Numbered from the stretch's first letter, positions 10,622-23,068 are shown. The stretch: DNA of 64,000 bases from Limonium bicolor (GCA_023374045.1 CM041779.1:303438167-303502166), one strand, 5' to 3'. Notes: generated by a model from the sequence alone, not told the origin. Translations and numbers: made by a program.

Positions 10622-10740
10622 AATCTACAGTAAAGTAGCAATATACCTTAGTAAATTAAATAAAATTAGCAACAACAACACAATTCAATAAAAAAAGAGA
10701 AGGGGTAAATACCAAAAATAATTTATAAGAGTGTGTATAT

Positions 10741-10787
<47 letters not shown>

Positions 10788-10789
10788 CC
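10622..10789. repeat. AT-rich spacer with (ACAT)n/(AT)n microsatellite at 10732-10788
   Basis: A run of CATA repeats passes directly into TATATA repeats. No coding potential. Confidence 0.9.
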
Positions 10790-12227
10790 TATAATCATAG
10801 AGGATAAATAAATAAGAGATTAAATCCTTAGGTTGTAGAATTATACAACTATGTTAGTTACTAACATCATTAAAGGATTAAATAACTAATCCTGTACTTG
10901 AGTATATTAAGTAAAAACCCGACTAATAACGAGTGGCAAACACCGGGGTTAAATACAAAGGGGTTAGTAATCACAAGAAAAACTGGGATGGTTTAGTGAT
11001 TTATAGAGAATTAATATTTATCGTTATGATTCCAGAGCTGAGGAATTAGAGAACGAGCATGGGATTTGGACGTCTGCTTCTCTTACATCAGTGTAGGGTA
11101 TGTTGTTGTGTGATCCGATTGTTCCCAAGGATTTTCTTGGGTTTGGATATGTGTTATTATACACTCATTATGCTTGTGTAATTTATTTTTCGGAATAACT
11201 TGTGTAATTAATTGTGCGCGTATATTATTCGAACTGATGCAAATACTAAATGTGACATGAATTAAATTATGAGATGTGATAAGGATATTATCACATATGA
11301 TAGGATAATGACATACATTATATTATTCCAAGTAACCTAAGAGATACCTTAGGTAGAGCACGGTAATACCATCCTCAAATAAACGCACATTCGAACATGA
11401 CAATATCCTAGATAAATTCTAGAAGTACACTTAGACCTAAAAGGCTTGTATACACTTGATAAATTATTCATTATAACACCTAGTGTTAAACCTTAGGCAA
11501 GGAGATTAAGAGAACTTAATCGTCTAGTGAAAGGTTGGTAATTGTGAGAAATCCAAGATGGTATTGGTTGCACATTGTGATCACAAGTGAGCGGATAACT
11601 GTTATAGGTCCACTCAATATATATTATATTCTAATGATTCAAGTTGATTGTTGGATGAATTCCCTACCGCTGAGGATGACTTCCTTTGGTAACCCGCCAT
11701 CTGATAGAGAATAAGGAGGAATCGGATGCCCTACCGTTGGGGACGGCTACTGCCTTTGGTGACCCACCATAGAATAGGGGCAAGTAATTGGTTGGAGACA
11801 TGTTGTCTTCTAACACGACGACTGTCAAGAGTTAAGAGAATAAATTAATTAAACAATAGCTACACATTAGTACAAGACTTCAAGTAACTCTTGTATAGTT
11901 GGATAACAAACCAAGGGCCTTGAAGTCCGAACAACGAGAACAGTTATAAAGAATATTATCCAAACTTAATTATTGTATTGATTACATGGATGAATTATAT
12001 GTGGAATTGTGTATTTATATGCTGGATGAATTGTTGGTTGTTTAAGTATTGCTTTTACAATTTTATTATATAAATAGAATAGCATGAAAATGGAACCGCA
12101 TGTTAACTCGACCAAATAACTCAAGGAGTCTGAGGGCGCATGACAATTGCATAATAACATACTCAGCAGGAGCTGATTCCATTAAAAAACAATATATATT
12201 ATAGGCCCGTAGCTGCAGAAGACCGAC
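10790..12227 (+). mobile_element. Broken LTR ('LTR7'), Tekay/Del-like, cut by LTR5
   Basis: Bases 11090-11160 follow the plan of LTR6 at 38605-38660: GGTATGTT..TTGTGTG, then AAGGATTTTC, then a GT-rich stretch. Bases 12150-12180 resemble the TGCTGAGCC region near 39470. The sequence stops at 12227, where a reverse-oriented LTR starts. Three short AT-type palindromes lie at 10832-10849, 10851-10867 (ATGTTAG-TTA-CTAACAT) and 10875-10892 (GGATTA..TAATCC). A weak TATA candidate (TTTATAGA) is near 10998. Left boundary is a guess. Confidence 0.5.
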
Positions 12228-13201
12228 TGTAACACCCCTACCGCTAATCCTGTCATCAACACTTAGTCATCTCATTAATATTTATAATCGTAGCGGATAT
12301 TCTAAACACAACGGTGGGTGAAACAACACCGCTAGCCACCCACGTGACTAACTAGGCCTAATTCAAATACAGTAACGTCTGATGGACCGGAATACCCGAG
12401 TACTCTATACAACACGATATAATTACATTTCATACCAAACCGAGTCATATAATACAATCCTTAATCAATAACATACCGAGTCTACTACAATCTTCTATGC
12501 CGATAACACTTTCGGTCTTACCCTACCAATACCTAAAATTACAATTGTACTCTAATCAACTACTCATGCTTAACCTCCATCCCCGTCCTACTCTCGAATG
12601 GTAACCATCTTCGATGTACCTGTAATAGAATTGGTGGCCTCAAAGGGGCTCAGCACCTTTGCTGGTATGGTAGTCGTGCAACCCGCTACTACCGGGTCAC
12701 ACCCAACTAATTCTCGTCTAAGAATGCGATTGATTTTATTTAAATCATAACATGAAGGGCAATAAACATACATCATACTCGCATTCATTATCAATATTCA
12801 AACATAGAATACAATCACTAACTAACACATCAAGGTTGTTAGCATACTTTAACTTACTCTCAGGCCTTGATGGTTTCTACCTCACTAATGCCTTAATCAC
12901 TTTACTCATTATATTATCCATTCTCTTTGGATACTCTTACTCAATTTCTCTTATATTCATGGACACTATAGGTCTCAATCTCATTTCTCAATTACTCTTC
13001 TCTTGAATAATACTTAAGTCATTACACATGACCTCCGGGTAGAGTCATACACAAGACTCACCACCGGGCTTTCAAGTACTAGTCTTACTTCCCCGGTTTC
13101 GACCCTACACTGGGTCTAGCATAGTGGAAAGATTCGACTAACGAACGGAACTATACTCTTAGTTCCTCAATTTCACAAACGCCTGTATCTCTACCGGACT
13201 A

Positions 13202-13206
13202 CTCAC
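13202..13206. other. Target-site duplication of element 4, left copy (CTCAC)
   Basis: CTCAC directly precedes the LTR at 13207 and recurs at 19220-19224 directly after the second LTR. Confidence 0.92.
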
Positions 13207-14087
13207 TGCAGAGTGAATTTATCATGAGTTATTAGCACAGGTGAAATTGATAAAAGAAAGAAATTAAAACTCAAAATAAACGTCGGGCTGCAAACAAATC
13301 CCGGTCGCAGTAGTATAGTGAAAATGTAAGCGACCGGATATCGAACCACGGGACTAATGTACATATTATAGTACCTAAGCGTGTCACAAAGGGGGGGAAG
13401 GATTAATTGACTTGTTTTTATAAATAAAAGGGAAAGGTAAAATTAACTAAATTAACAGATAAACTAAACGGGACTCTGGTTCAGATTAATATAATATCTG
13501 CTCTTTCATGCTAGGTCTACTGGTTTAATTATAATTGTTTGGCAAGATTCCTGATATTTTCTTAAGGTCCGATGAAAACTCATAAGAACTCGTTCACCTG
13601 TAAAGCAAGGTCCGATGAAAACTCAAGCAAAAGCCTGCGAACGGCAGAGAGTGTTGAGGGATTACATTTGCAACTGAGTACTAACTTAAACGATGAAAAT
13701 AAGTTTCCCCCAGTTTTACGGCTTAATCAACCCATCTGTTCCCAACCGATGAAATCAAAAACAGACTTAGTAAAGCATTTTAATAAATTCATGAGGTTTA
13801 TTAAAAAGATGGAGAGAAAACCTTTAACCGTAACAAACTTTATTAAAACTAAAACTTGTAAAACATATTGCATAATTAATACAGATACATAATAATTATT
13901 CCCAGAGTATACCTAAACTAATGAAATGAAAAGAAAACAAATGGAGAAGCGGGAGATTAGAAATGGAATGAACGAGTGAGTGAAAGTGTAGTGGTACGAA
14001 GATGGAATGATGGTGTGAATTGGAACTCCAGGAGGAACCACGGACGGAACCTCTGGAAGGACACTCAGTAAGGAGGAATGAAGCTCG

Positions 14088-14095
14088 TATTTATA
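14088..14095 (-). promoter_or_regulatory. TATA box, element 4 LTR (copy at 18552-18559)
   Basis: Reverse strand TATAAATA in the context CTCTATAAATACGAGC. The last hairpin of the array lies about 210 bp upstream in transcription sense. Confidence 0.75.
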
Positions 14096-14302
14096 GAGGA
14101 AGAAGAACAGAGCAGCAGCTCATTAGCTCACTGATTGAGCTCGATGATTGCAGCTCCCCATTGATTGCAGCTCATTGATTGCGCAGGGGACAGGGCTGCA
14201 ACGCGTGCGTGATTTCTGGTAGGCGCCGACTGCTAAAACGATAAGGAGTCAAGTTGCAGAGCGAGTCGGCGGCGAAGAAGATTATCCGTTGATTTACAGG
14301 TG

Positions 14303-14527
14303 TCCGCTAGATAAGGAGCGGTCTCCTCTGTCTCAACCGCATGTTATTAGGCGGTCTCGTGTGTGGCGTCCGCTTGATATCTGGCGGTACACTCTGTCTC
14401 TTGTCCGCCTCGTATGAGGCGGTCGCCTCTGTTTTGTCCGCCTATTATCAGGCGGTACTCTCTATCTTGACCGCATGATATGAGGCGGTTGCCTATATTC
14501 AGTGTGGTCCGCCCCTTATTGGGCGGT
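14303..14527. repeat. U3 palindrome array, element 4 3' LTR: seven hairpins at ~34-bp spacing
   Basis: Imperfect palindromes of the form (G)WCCGCCT-NNTAT-NAGGCGGT begin at 14303, 14336, 14368, 14403, 14436, 14469 and 14507. Arms are 5-8 bp; the clearest is CCGCCTATTATCAGGCGG at 14439-14456. The same array is in the other LTR and a four-copy version is in the interior at 17037. Confidence 0.92.
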
Positions 14528-14528
14528 T

Positions 14529-14564
14529 GCATGCAATTCATGCATGCACGTTCTTCCTCACGTG
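14529..14564. promoter_or_regulatory. RY-like repeats and G-box in element 4 U3
   Basis: TGCATGCA at 14528-14535 and CATGCATGCA near 14540-14549 resemble RY elements bound by seed B3 factors. TCACGTGA at 14558-14565 contains the palindromic G-box CACGTG. The copy in the other LTR is shifted by 4464 bp. Binding is inferred from motif knowledge only. Confidence 0.4.
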
Positions 14565-14755
14565 ACCATCTTTAATCCCTTATAAACATATGTATGTTTT
14601 AGGTATTTTTCCTACAATTTAACACATAAAATACATCAGTAAATATAACAACATATTTATAGGAAAAACCCTAGATAAGTGAGAAACATTACTAAAATTG
14701 CTACAATTAATAAGGTGATTAAACCCTAAAAAGTCTATATGTTTTGCACTTATCA

Positions 14756-14794
14756 AACTTCCTCACACTTGACTTTTGCTTGTCCTCAAGCAAA
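14756..14794 (-). other. Polypurine tract and adjacent hairpin, element 4
   Basis: Reverse strand GTGTGAGGAAGTTT sits directly before the LTR start. Next to it is a perfect hairpin with 8-bp arms, TTTGCTTG and CAAGCAAA, around a 4-base loop (14775-14794). Element 3 has the same hairpin at the same place. Confidence 0.75.
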
Positions 14795-17036
14795 TAAGGA
14801 ATAAAATTATCTCTAAGCCAAAATAATAAAACAAGATTAAATAAGTGTAGAAGGGAATTTAGACAAAGTGACAACTTGAAAGAATAATTCTGCTCTTAGA
14901 AGTAGGTTTTTATAAACAGTGAAGAAGAAAAATTTAATAAAAGCATAGAAAAACTAACTGCAGAAAACAAGTTAGATTAACCTGGGATTTCCAACCAATT
15001 CATTCTCTAACCCGGAATGACAAGGGGTGTGAAGTAATGCCTTATTCCGCAATACCTTTCAACACCACATACTCATGTTCATAAACATAAATTGCAATTT
15101 ATTATTTACATTCTTTTTTTTTGAATGTGCAAATTGTATATACAAAGCACATATTATTTAAAATTTTTTGAATTGCATTATTTTTTTCTGTACCCCAGAC
15201 TTTTCTCTCTATCCTTGTAGCGGTGTTGGGTCTTCTATCCCAGGTCACGAGACCTTAGGTAGATAGGTGTTAAAGCACCCCGAAGAACTTAATAACCGGA
15301 TAGACGAGGCCTGTTTTGGTTAGAAAAATTCATAAACAGCGGAGTACCTTGTCTTTATCCTTTTCTTTCCTTGACTTTCCACATATTTCCATAATCCCAA
15401 GCTAAACTAAATTGATTTTTACAGTAGCAGATCTATCATATTTTGAGTGGAAATAGAGTATTTTGATGGAAAATAATTTTATACAAACTTCTTTAAATAA
15501 AACCATCTTTCAGTTGTCACTTGACATAATTTCAGACACTTCTACAATTATTTTATCTCATTTTTACAATTTTTTTTATAGGCAGTTTAGAGTAGCAAAA
15601 AGCGAGTGTGGCATTTATCGAACAACTGTCATATTTTCAGGGAAAGGTCTCTCCTTCCTCACACTTAAGAGGAGCTATGTCCTCATTGATCAAAATTAAT
15701 TCAAGAAAAGGACCTTTCAAAATATGACAGATTCATAAAGGATAAAACTGATACGGGTTGAACATTAATAAAATAAAGGAAGAACTGAAACTCCCCTTGT
15801 ATCGTAGATTGAGGAAGGTATCCTTCCTCACACTTAGAGCTTTGGTAGGGGTGAGATGTTCCTCACACTTAAGTTCTTGCAAGTGTTCAACCAAAGGTAT
15901 CGAATTTCCTAGAGCAACTGAGGTTACTCCCATAGGCGAGTTCAGCTATATGTTCGAATATTTATTCTGAAAAGAAAATCATATATAGCCAGCAGAACTC
16001 AAGTGGCACCAAAAAGAAAATAAAAATATGATAAACATAAATAATTAGGCATAAATAACTTTAAGCAAAAATAATACAGTACTACATAAAATAAAAACAT
16101 GAAGCAAACCGAACTGTTACCTTCCAGAAGTTTGATAAGGTTTAAACAGTATAAGTCTACAAAATGTTAGTACACAACATAATAAAGTACTACATAAAAT
16201 AAAAACATTAAGAGTTAACAAATATTAATAAACAAAAAGCAACATAAAAACTAATATTAATAGCAACATAAATATTAATATTAAAAACAACATAAAAATT
16301 AATATTATTAACAAAGCATTAATATTTGACATAAACATTTTAGTAATATTAACAAAAATAGAAAACAAGAAGAACAAATAATATGAAATATAAACAGAAT
16401 AATTATACAACATAAATTCTGTCGAAAAATCGACAGAACCTCCCCTAAAAATCTACGATTCTCCACAATTAATTCAGTCAAACGCAAGATAATTTAATAC
16501 CGTTTTCAGCATAAATCCACATATAACAACCTATAATCATAAATTCATTCGTTTAATAAAACAAGGCATAATACAATTGGAGAATGCTATTTTAACATAG
16601 CAAGTCGCGTATCTACATGTACCCAAATTTGAAATTCATCCAAAACAACAAATTTAAGTATAATCAGTGTAGATTTAACCTTGTGTATGTATATTATGAT
16701 TAATAGAAGAAGATTTCGAGACAAATTTGCAAATTAAACTCGAAAATTCTCAACCCGTCGACCTAGGTTTTCGAAAGTTTAGTCCTTAATTTCTCCTAGT
16801 GTAGTTCATCATTTGTGGAATTGAAGCTATAGAATCGTAGAGAATTGAAAAACAAAGATTTCGGTACTAACCTTGCGTGATTTGATGAGGAATTGAAGAA
16901 GATGTGGCAAATCGAAGAGGAGGGCGATTCGCGAGCCTAGTGTTCTTTGTGTCGGGTTCGAACTGGAATTTGGGGAAGAACAGAAGAGTGGAAACGCGGC
17001 GTTTAGCCAAATATTTTTTTTCCTATTCTGAAGCGT
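14795..17036. other. Element 4 interior, noncoding
   Basis: AT-rich sequence without domains. A stretch at 16180-16420 is rich in AACATAAAAATTAATATTA-type repeats. Short ORFs (15463-15699, 15758-15970, 16225-16413) are not supported. Bases 15195-15320 hold a moderately GC-rich patch with CACGAGACC that I cannot assign. Confidence 0.7.
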
Positions 17037-17160
17037 GACCGCACCGTTTCGGGCGGTTCAGTGTGCGACGACCGCCTGATAATAGGCGGTTCCGGCTGTG
17101 TAGTCCGCCTCCTTTTAGGCGGTTGTCTCTGTGTAGACCGCCTATTATTAGGCGGTTCCT
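17037..17160. repeat. Interior palindrome array of element 4, four hairpins at 33-bp spacing
   Basis: Units begin GACCGC or GTCCGCC at 17037, 17070, 17103 and 17136. The last is GACCGCCTATTATTAGGCGG. They are the same family as the LTR array at 14303 but lie in the interior, about 500 bp downstream of the primer site in element sense. The reverse-strand ORF across it shows 11-residue repeats that merely mirror the 33-bp period. Confidence 0.9.
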
Positions 17161-17285
17161 GTTTCTTTTTTTTTTGATTTAAATGTAACAAACGAATAAG
17201 AAATAAACAAATGAAACATTAGTACACAAAAATTAAGAATTAGTGGTTAGATTACATAAATTATAAGTTAGCGGTTAATTACATA

Positions 17286-17425
17286 AAATTAAATGTTAAG
17301 GACAATGGAAATTAAATGTTAAGGACAATGGAAATTAAATGTTAAGGACAATGGAAATTAAATGTTAGAGACAATGGAAATAAAATGTTAGAGACAATGG
17401 AAATTAAATGTTAATAAGAGTTAGA
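17286..17425. repeat. Tandem repeat, 23 bp unit, 6 copies (element 4 leader)
   Basis: ATTAAATGTTAAGGACAATG recurs every 23 bp from 17288, with the last copies changed to TTAGAGACAATG. It occupies the same leader position as the TTTCTGTCATTTAAAT repeats of element 3 (41880-42100). Confidence 0.88.
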
Positions 17426-17648
17426 AGTTAGATGTCAGAAGTTAGATGTCCGTAGTCATATGTCCAGAGTCAGGTGTCCAATTAATATTAACAGATTATT
17501 AGATAATTAATATTAACATAATATAGTAGATAATTAATATTAACAATAAACAAAATATTATAGACATAATATTAACAGATTAAAAAGAACAGAATATTTA
17601 TAATTAACAGGTGAATAATCCGGGGCTTAGGAACTAGAATAAATCTAG

Positions 17649-17666
17649 TCCCCGGCAACGACGCCA
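17649..17666 (-). other. Primer-binding site, tRNA-Asp type (element 4)
   Basis: Reverse strand TGGCGTCGTTGCCGGGGA, three bases from the LTR end. It is complementary to plant tRNA-Asp(GTC) with one mismatch. Confidence 0.85.
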
Positions 17667-17669
17667 TTT

Positions 17670-19219
17670 TGCAGAGTGAATTTATCGTGAGTTATTAGCA
17701 CAGGTGAAATTGATAAAAGAAAGAAATTAAAACTCAAAATAAACGTCGGGCTGCAAACAAATCCCGGTCGCAGTAGTATAGTGAAAATGTAAGCGACCGG
17801 ATATCGAACCACGGGACTAATGTACATATTATAGTACCTAAGCGTGTCACAAAGGGGGGGAAGGATTAATTGACTTGTTTTTATAAATAAAAGGGAAAGG
17901 TAAAATTAACTAAATTAACAGATAAACTAAACGGGACTCTGGTTCAGATTAATATAATATCTGCTCTTTCATGCTAGGTCTACTGGTTTAATTATAATTG
18001 TTTGGCAAGATTCCTGATATTTTCTTAAGGTCCGATGAAAACTCATAAGAACTCGTTCACCTGTAAAGCAAGGTCCGATGAAAACTCAAGCAAAAGCCTG
18101 CGAACGGCAGAGGAGTGTTGAGGGATTACATTTGCAACTGAGTACTAACTTAAACGATGAAAATAAGTTTCCCCCAGTTTTACGGCTTAATCAACCCATC
18201 TGTTCCCAACCGATGAAATCAAAAACAGACTTAGTAAAGCATTTTAATAAATTCATGAGGTTTATTAAAAAGATGGCGAGAAAACCTTTAACCGTAACAA
18301 ACTTTATTAAAACTAAAACTTGTAAAACATATTGCATAATTAATACAGATACATAATAATTATTCCCAGAGTATACCTAAACTAATGAAATGAAAAGAAA
18401 ACAAATGGAGAAGCGGGAGATTAGAAATGGAATGAACGAGTGAGTGAAAGTGTAGTGGTACGAAGATGGAATGATGGTGTGAATTGGAACTCCAGGAGGA
18501 ACCACGGACGGAACCTCTGGAAGGACACTCAGTAAGGAGGAATGAAGCTCGTATTTATAGAGGAAGAAGAACAGAGCAGCAGCTCATTAGCTCACTGATT
18601 GAGCTCGATGATTGCAGCTCCCCATTGATTGCAGCTCATTGATTGCGCAGGGGACAGGGCTGCAACGCGTGCGTGATTTCTGGTAGGCGCCGACTGCTAA
18701 AACGATAAGGAGTCAAGTTGCAGAGCGAGTCGGCGGCGAAGAAGATTATCCGTTGATTTACAGGTGTCCGCTAGATAAGGAGCGGTCTCCTCTGTCTCAA
18801 CCGCATGTTATTAGGCGGTCTCGTGTGTGGCGTCCGCTTGATATCTGGCGGTACACTCTGTCTCTTGTCCGCCTCGTATGAGGCGGTCGCCTCTGTTTTG
18901 TCCGCCTATTATCAGGCGGTACTCTCTATCTTGACCGCATGATATGAGGCGGTTGCCTATATTCAGTGTGGTCCACCCCTTATTGGGCGGTTGCATGCAA
19001 TTCATGCATGCACGTTCTTCCTCACGTGACCATCTTTAATCCCTTATAAACATATGTATGTTTTAGGTATTTTTCCTACAATTTAACACATAAAATACAT
19101 CAGTAAATATAATAACATATTTATAGGAAAAACCCTAGATAAGTGAGAAACATTACTAAAATTGCTACAATTAATAAGGTGATTAAACCCTAAAAAGTCT
19201 ATATGTTTTGCACTTATCA
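17670..19219 (-). repeat. Element 4, 5' LTR
   Basis: Near-identical partner of 13207-14755. Visible differences include one extra G near 18112, A/C near 18277, C/T changes near 18973 and 19111, and A/G near 17692. Hairpin array at 18767-18991, TATA at 18552-18559, G-box near 19023. In the reverse orientation this is the transcribing LTR. Confidence 0.93.
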
Positions 19220-20213
19220 CTCACATTCCCAATTACTCCTCTCTCGGAGTTATATTGTAATCACATAGATTAGCCTAGAAGTATCTCTCTTGATGTCATC
19301 TAATAGCTTAGGGAATTTTCTCAAGTTCATGATTCTCAAATTTAAGGGTTTCCCCAACTTTTCGAATACTTATACGTTCGGGACATTTTCTCATACTGGG
19401 TCAGATCCTCATGTAGGAGGTCAGCTATCTTTTGAAGGGAGTTTGATGGTCCCTTATATCTCTTTTTGCTTATCTCTTGAGTTCATATCATTGAACTACC
19501 ATTGTTCTCTTAATAGAGGTTTCTTATTATCTTTCCACTATTAATTATTTCGTGGTTTGTTTCGTTTCAGTTTACTAACCGTTAACAGGAGTTTACTAAT
19601 CCCGTACATCTCTCTCACGTTCTAGTGAGTTCATAAGGTTACATTGTCGTTATTCTCTACTCGATAGTTCTCGTGTGTTTTCCACGTTTTCATTATTTTG
19701 CGGAACGACTCTTTCTACGAGTCACTAACCAATCATTACTCATTTATGAGTCGGTCTACCTCACTAAGTTAGACCACGTAATCATACAAGGATGGTTAGC
19801 ACATACAACATGCATCAATATATACATATCAAATGCAATAACATTTTCGTGCTTTTATCTTGTTAGGTCGGCACACAAGCAAACAACACACATGGAGTTA
19901 CTCTACCGTGTCACCTTACGTTCCTTGGATTATACTCGATTCACTGATAACATTTCAAGGGTTTCTATTAATATTAAGGTAGTACGGCATGTAAACAACT
20001 AATACTCCCGTAGTTAACCCCGTTATCCCGTTAGTCTTAATTTTGCTCAAGTGTTCTTAAGTTCTCAAATTCCTCATTCACTTCTCATACTTATTTACAC
20101 TTCTAATGGCCTTTACATGTCACCAAAAACAAGTCCTAAACATCATCTAAGACCATTACCATTCAATTCCCCATCATTTAGAACCTTTAAAACACTCACG
20201 GTGCGATTTCAGG

Positions 20214-20391
20214 GGTGGTCTGGGACTTTGTCCGGCCCCTAAGTCCCGGACCAATGCTGGACTTAACTCTCAGTGGAAAATACAGGGTGGTCCAGGACCT
20301 TGTCCCTAACATAAGTCCCGGACCAAGACAGGCATGCACTCTCGGCTCAATTTTAAGTGTGGTCCAGGACCTTATCCAAGGGCTAGGTCCC
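20214..20391. repeat. U3 palindrome array, LTR5: three units, exactly 72-bp spacing
   Basis: GGTCCAGGAC-type left arms begin at 20217, 20289 and 20361, each with a GTCCCGGACC-type right arm 15-20 bp on. The third unit is cut after CCCGG by LTR6. The array lies about 1.96 kb from the LTR5 end once element 4 is removed, close to the position of the array in element 1's LTR. Confidence 0.9.
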
Positions 20392-23063
20392 GGTGAAATA
20401 CCCCTAACCTTTAAATAATTAAGTAAAGTGAAATATATATTATTTGGGGGATTATTAAACCCTGAGAAAAGTATATAAACAGTTAGGCGCTAAAAACGCC
20501 ACCTAAACTCCTTAAGGTCATAAACGAGCGTTAAGCCGGACCTTAAGCAAATCAAGTTATATAAGCTATGAACATCATACGAAGTTAATCAAGGATCATT
20601 ATATGACCCTTATAACACAGGACCTCATCTAAAACTGAGTAAAATACAAAATGCCAGGGAGTTCCCTTAAAGGCCCTTAAGGCCCGAAAGTCCCGGAAAT
20701 ACTTTATAAAATGAAATAGAGCTTACACTTCATTCCAAAGCACCATAACAACTTTATTAAAAAATAAGATGAATTCCTCATGATAAATTCTCAGTTAAAG
20801 ACAAAGTGCTCGGAGGTTCCGTTGAGGGCCCCATAAACCCCTGGGAATGCCGGAGAGGTACCGAAGTGGCACAAACTCCAATATAAATCATTCTTAGAGT
20901 TCCTATCATCAATATTCATCATTCTAAAGAGAATGATTGAGCTAATTTTTCAAAAATACACAAAGTGTTCTGGGGAATTTCTTAACGCTCCTTTTTGCCC
21001 CGGGAGTGTCCCGGTAGCCCGGAAATTGTGTCTTGAGTTAATATAACCCATATAACTCAATGTAACACCGAAAATATTATTATTGACTATAAAACAAGGT
21101 TTATAAACACTTAGAACTCATAGCGACTACTTATTTTCCAAAATATCCTTAAAGCACAAAAACGCACCATCGGGTGTCATCAAAACGCGTACTACGCAAT
21201 TACCTTGAAGTTTTTTAGGAGCCACGAGTTGATAATATTAAAAGGGGATAAATTGAACATCTAAATCAGTTAAAGCCAGCCAGTGCTAAACCATAGCAAA
21301 AACAGGGCCGATTTTAGATCAAAAAGGTACCTAAAATCAGCATTTTGACCTTAGAACTTTCACCTTTTACCTTAGTAAATGTACCAAATAAATGCTGGAA
21401 ACCATTACATGTTAAATATGTCTTAATAACAATATTTGTGACAGGAATTAAAATCAAAACTCAATTCCAAGTTGTCACAAAAGTGGGCGCCATTTGAGGT
21501 GTTTTGACTTGAATTTTAAGCAAAAATAATGTCTTATGGAATGGTGACTCACCTTATCATGTACCATGTGATATGTGTCAAATAATTCAGTCAAATTAGA
21601 CCTCCATTACCGTAAGACCTGCAAGAAAACAAGAAGATATTAGTCTTTGAAAAATCATGGAAATTAAAATACCTAAAAGAATACACCTAGAATCTACTTT
21701 ATACCATGTGCAAGGAATCAAATAAAACAGCCCATGTGCTGGCCTAATGCTGCCGATTTCATGTGAGGAAAAGCAAGGCTGATTGCCTTATTAATTAGTC
21801 AACAAAACATAAACCTAACTAGGCATGAATTCATGTCTTAAAACAAACAAAATCAAACACCTACCTACAACACTAATTGCCGATGGACTATAAGAGATTA
21901 AGGGCTGCCTATACACTCCAATTGCCGAGACTACAAGGAAATGAGCATGGGAATTCAGTTTAGAAAATTCAAAAGAATAAGCTATCTACCTTAGCTCTTG
22001 TCTTCTAGTTCTAATTGACAATCAATGTCTCTTATTCCCTTGTCAATCAGCCGAAACCTAGCCTCAATAATGGCATTTTATGGAGCCAAACAATCAAATA
22101 ATAAACAAAGAAAAGACTAAACAATTGCCAATTATGGTATCAAAATAATTCTATCTTGCCTACCTTACTTCCCTACGTGAGTTTGTCATTCCTTCTGCTC
22201 ACTTCAGCCAATTGGTAAGCAGTCTCATTCCCTCTTTTCTTCTCATTTGCTAGTTAATTCCTTAGAGTTAAAAGGTTCATAATGGTGTTTTAAGTTCTAA
22301 CACCATTTCTATGTAATTTTATAGCTAAATCTACAAGTCTTGAAGCAAGAATCATCCTAGCAAACCTACAAGAATCGCCAAGGTTAGATACTCCGAGGAG
22401 GTCCTAGATTCAACAACACCAAGGAACAGCAAGATCAAGTTAAGGTATTTTCATGTTGAAAATCTAGCAAAATACCTAAGGTTATTACCGAAAATTTTAT
22501 AACTTCTAAACCTATATTCTCTTCATTCTTTCATGAAGGAAATTTGGATCTACAATCATCCCAAGGTGTACGAAAATACCTAGTTAAATACCTAAGGTAA
22601 ACTCTGAAAAACTACTCCAAACTTATTTATAAATCCTTGTTAGAAGTCAACAATTGGATCTCCTAAATATATACAGGAGGCTGATTCTCTTCATCAAAAT
22701 AGCATTTGACGAGCGTGAGTTCAAGGAGAAATCAAGTACAAGAATGTCTTGATTAAGGAAGTAAGTTTCTATAATTAAGGTTTATTAAGTTTAGTTTGAT
22801 TTAAGCTTCAAACTTTGGTATAAAAATTATGTATAAGCCTTAGTAATATTAAGGCCGAAAATATTGGGTTATAATGCCAAGAAAATAATTTATAACATAC
22901 AAGGTAAGATATTACCTTAAGGTATAAAATTGTGTCACACAAATTAAATATATACACATATTATTAAACCGGAATTGTCTAAGAGTTATTTGTTCAATTT
23001 TGAGTTTATAAACATTCTAAGTCATTACCATAATTTTTAGAAGTGTTATATGGATTATATACA

Positions 23064-23068
23064 TTTAT
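23064..23068. other. Target-site duplication of element 1, left copy (TTTAT)
   Basis: TTTAT precedes the LTR at 23069 and follows the other LTR at 37308-37312. Confidence 0.9.

Larger units (their letters stand above)
13207..14755 (-). repeat. Element 4, 3' LTR
   Basis: On the reverse strand it runs TGATAAGTGC...CTCTGCA. From its reverse-strand start it contains a G-box (14559-14564), a seven-hairpin array (14303-14527), a TATA box (14088-14095) and then R/U5. Two copies of AAGGTCCGATGAAAACTCA lie near 13565-13625. The ORF at 13572-13892 is an incidental open frame repeated in the other LTR. Confidence 0.93.
13207..19219 (-). mobile_element. Element 4: complete non-autonomous LTR retrotransposon, Athila-like ends
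   Basis: Two LTRs (13207-14755 and 17670-19219) flank a 2.9-kb interior, with TSD CTCAC on both sides. On the reverse strand the order is LTR, tRNA-Asp primer site (17649-17666), interior, polypurine tract, LTR. By eye the LTRs differ at only about five positions over 1550 bp, so insertion was recent. The interior has no gag, protease, reverse transcriptase or integrase and no ORF worth the name. It must have moved with proteins supplied in trans. Its LTR ends (TGATAAGTGC..TCTGCA), leader and polypurine-side hairpin match element 3, which is probably a relative. Confidence 0.93.
12228..20391 (-). mobile_element. LTR ('LTR5'), Tekay/Del-like, carrying element 4, cut by LTR6
   Basis: It begins TGTAACACCCCTACC at 12228, the reverse-strand LTR end typical of this group. 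Its own sequence is 12228-13206 plus 19225-20391, about 2.1 kb. The phrase TCTGATGGACCGGAAT near 12380 is shared with element 1's LTR at 23220. The other end is missing because LTR6 starts at 20392 inside the third unit of its palindrome array. No interior or second copy is present, so it may be a solo or truncated LTR. Small ORFs at 12752-13006, 19290-19544 and 19673-20002 have no domain. Confidence 0.7.

Noticed and set aside
17003..17191. Reverse-strand ORF with Pro/Arg-rich 11-residue repeats
   Set aside because: It mirrors the 33-bp palindrome period in non-coding element 4 sequence.
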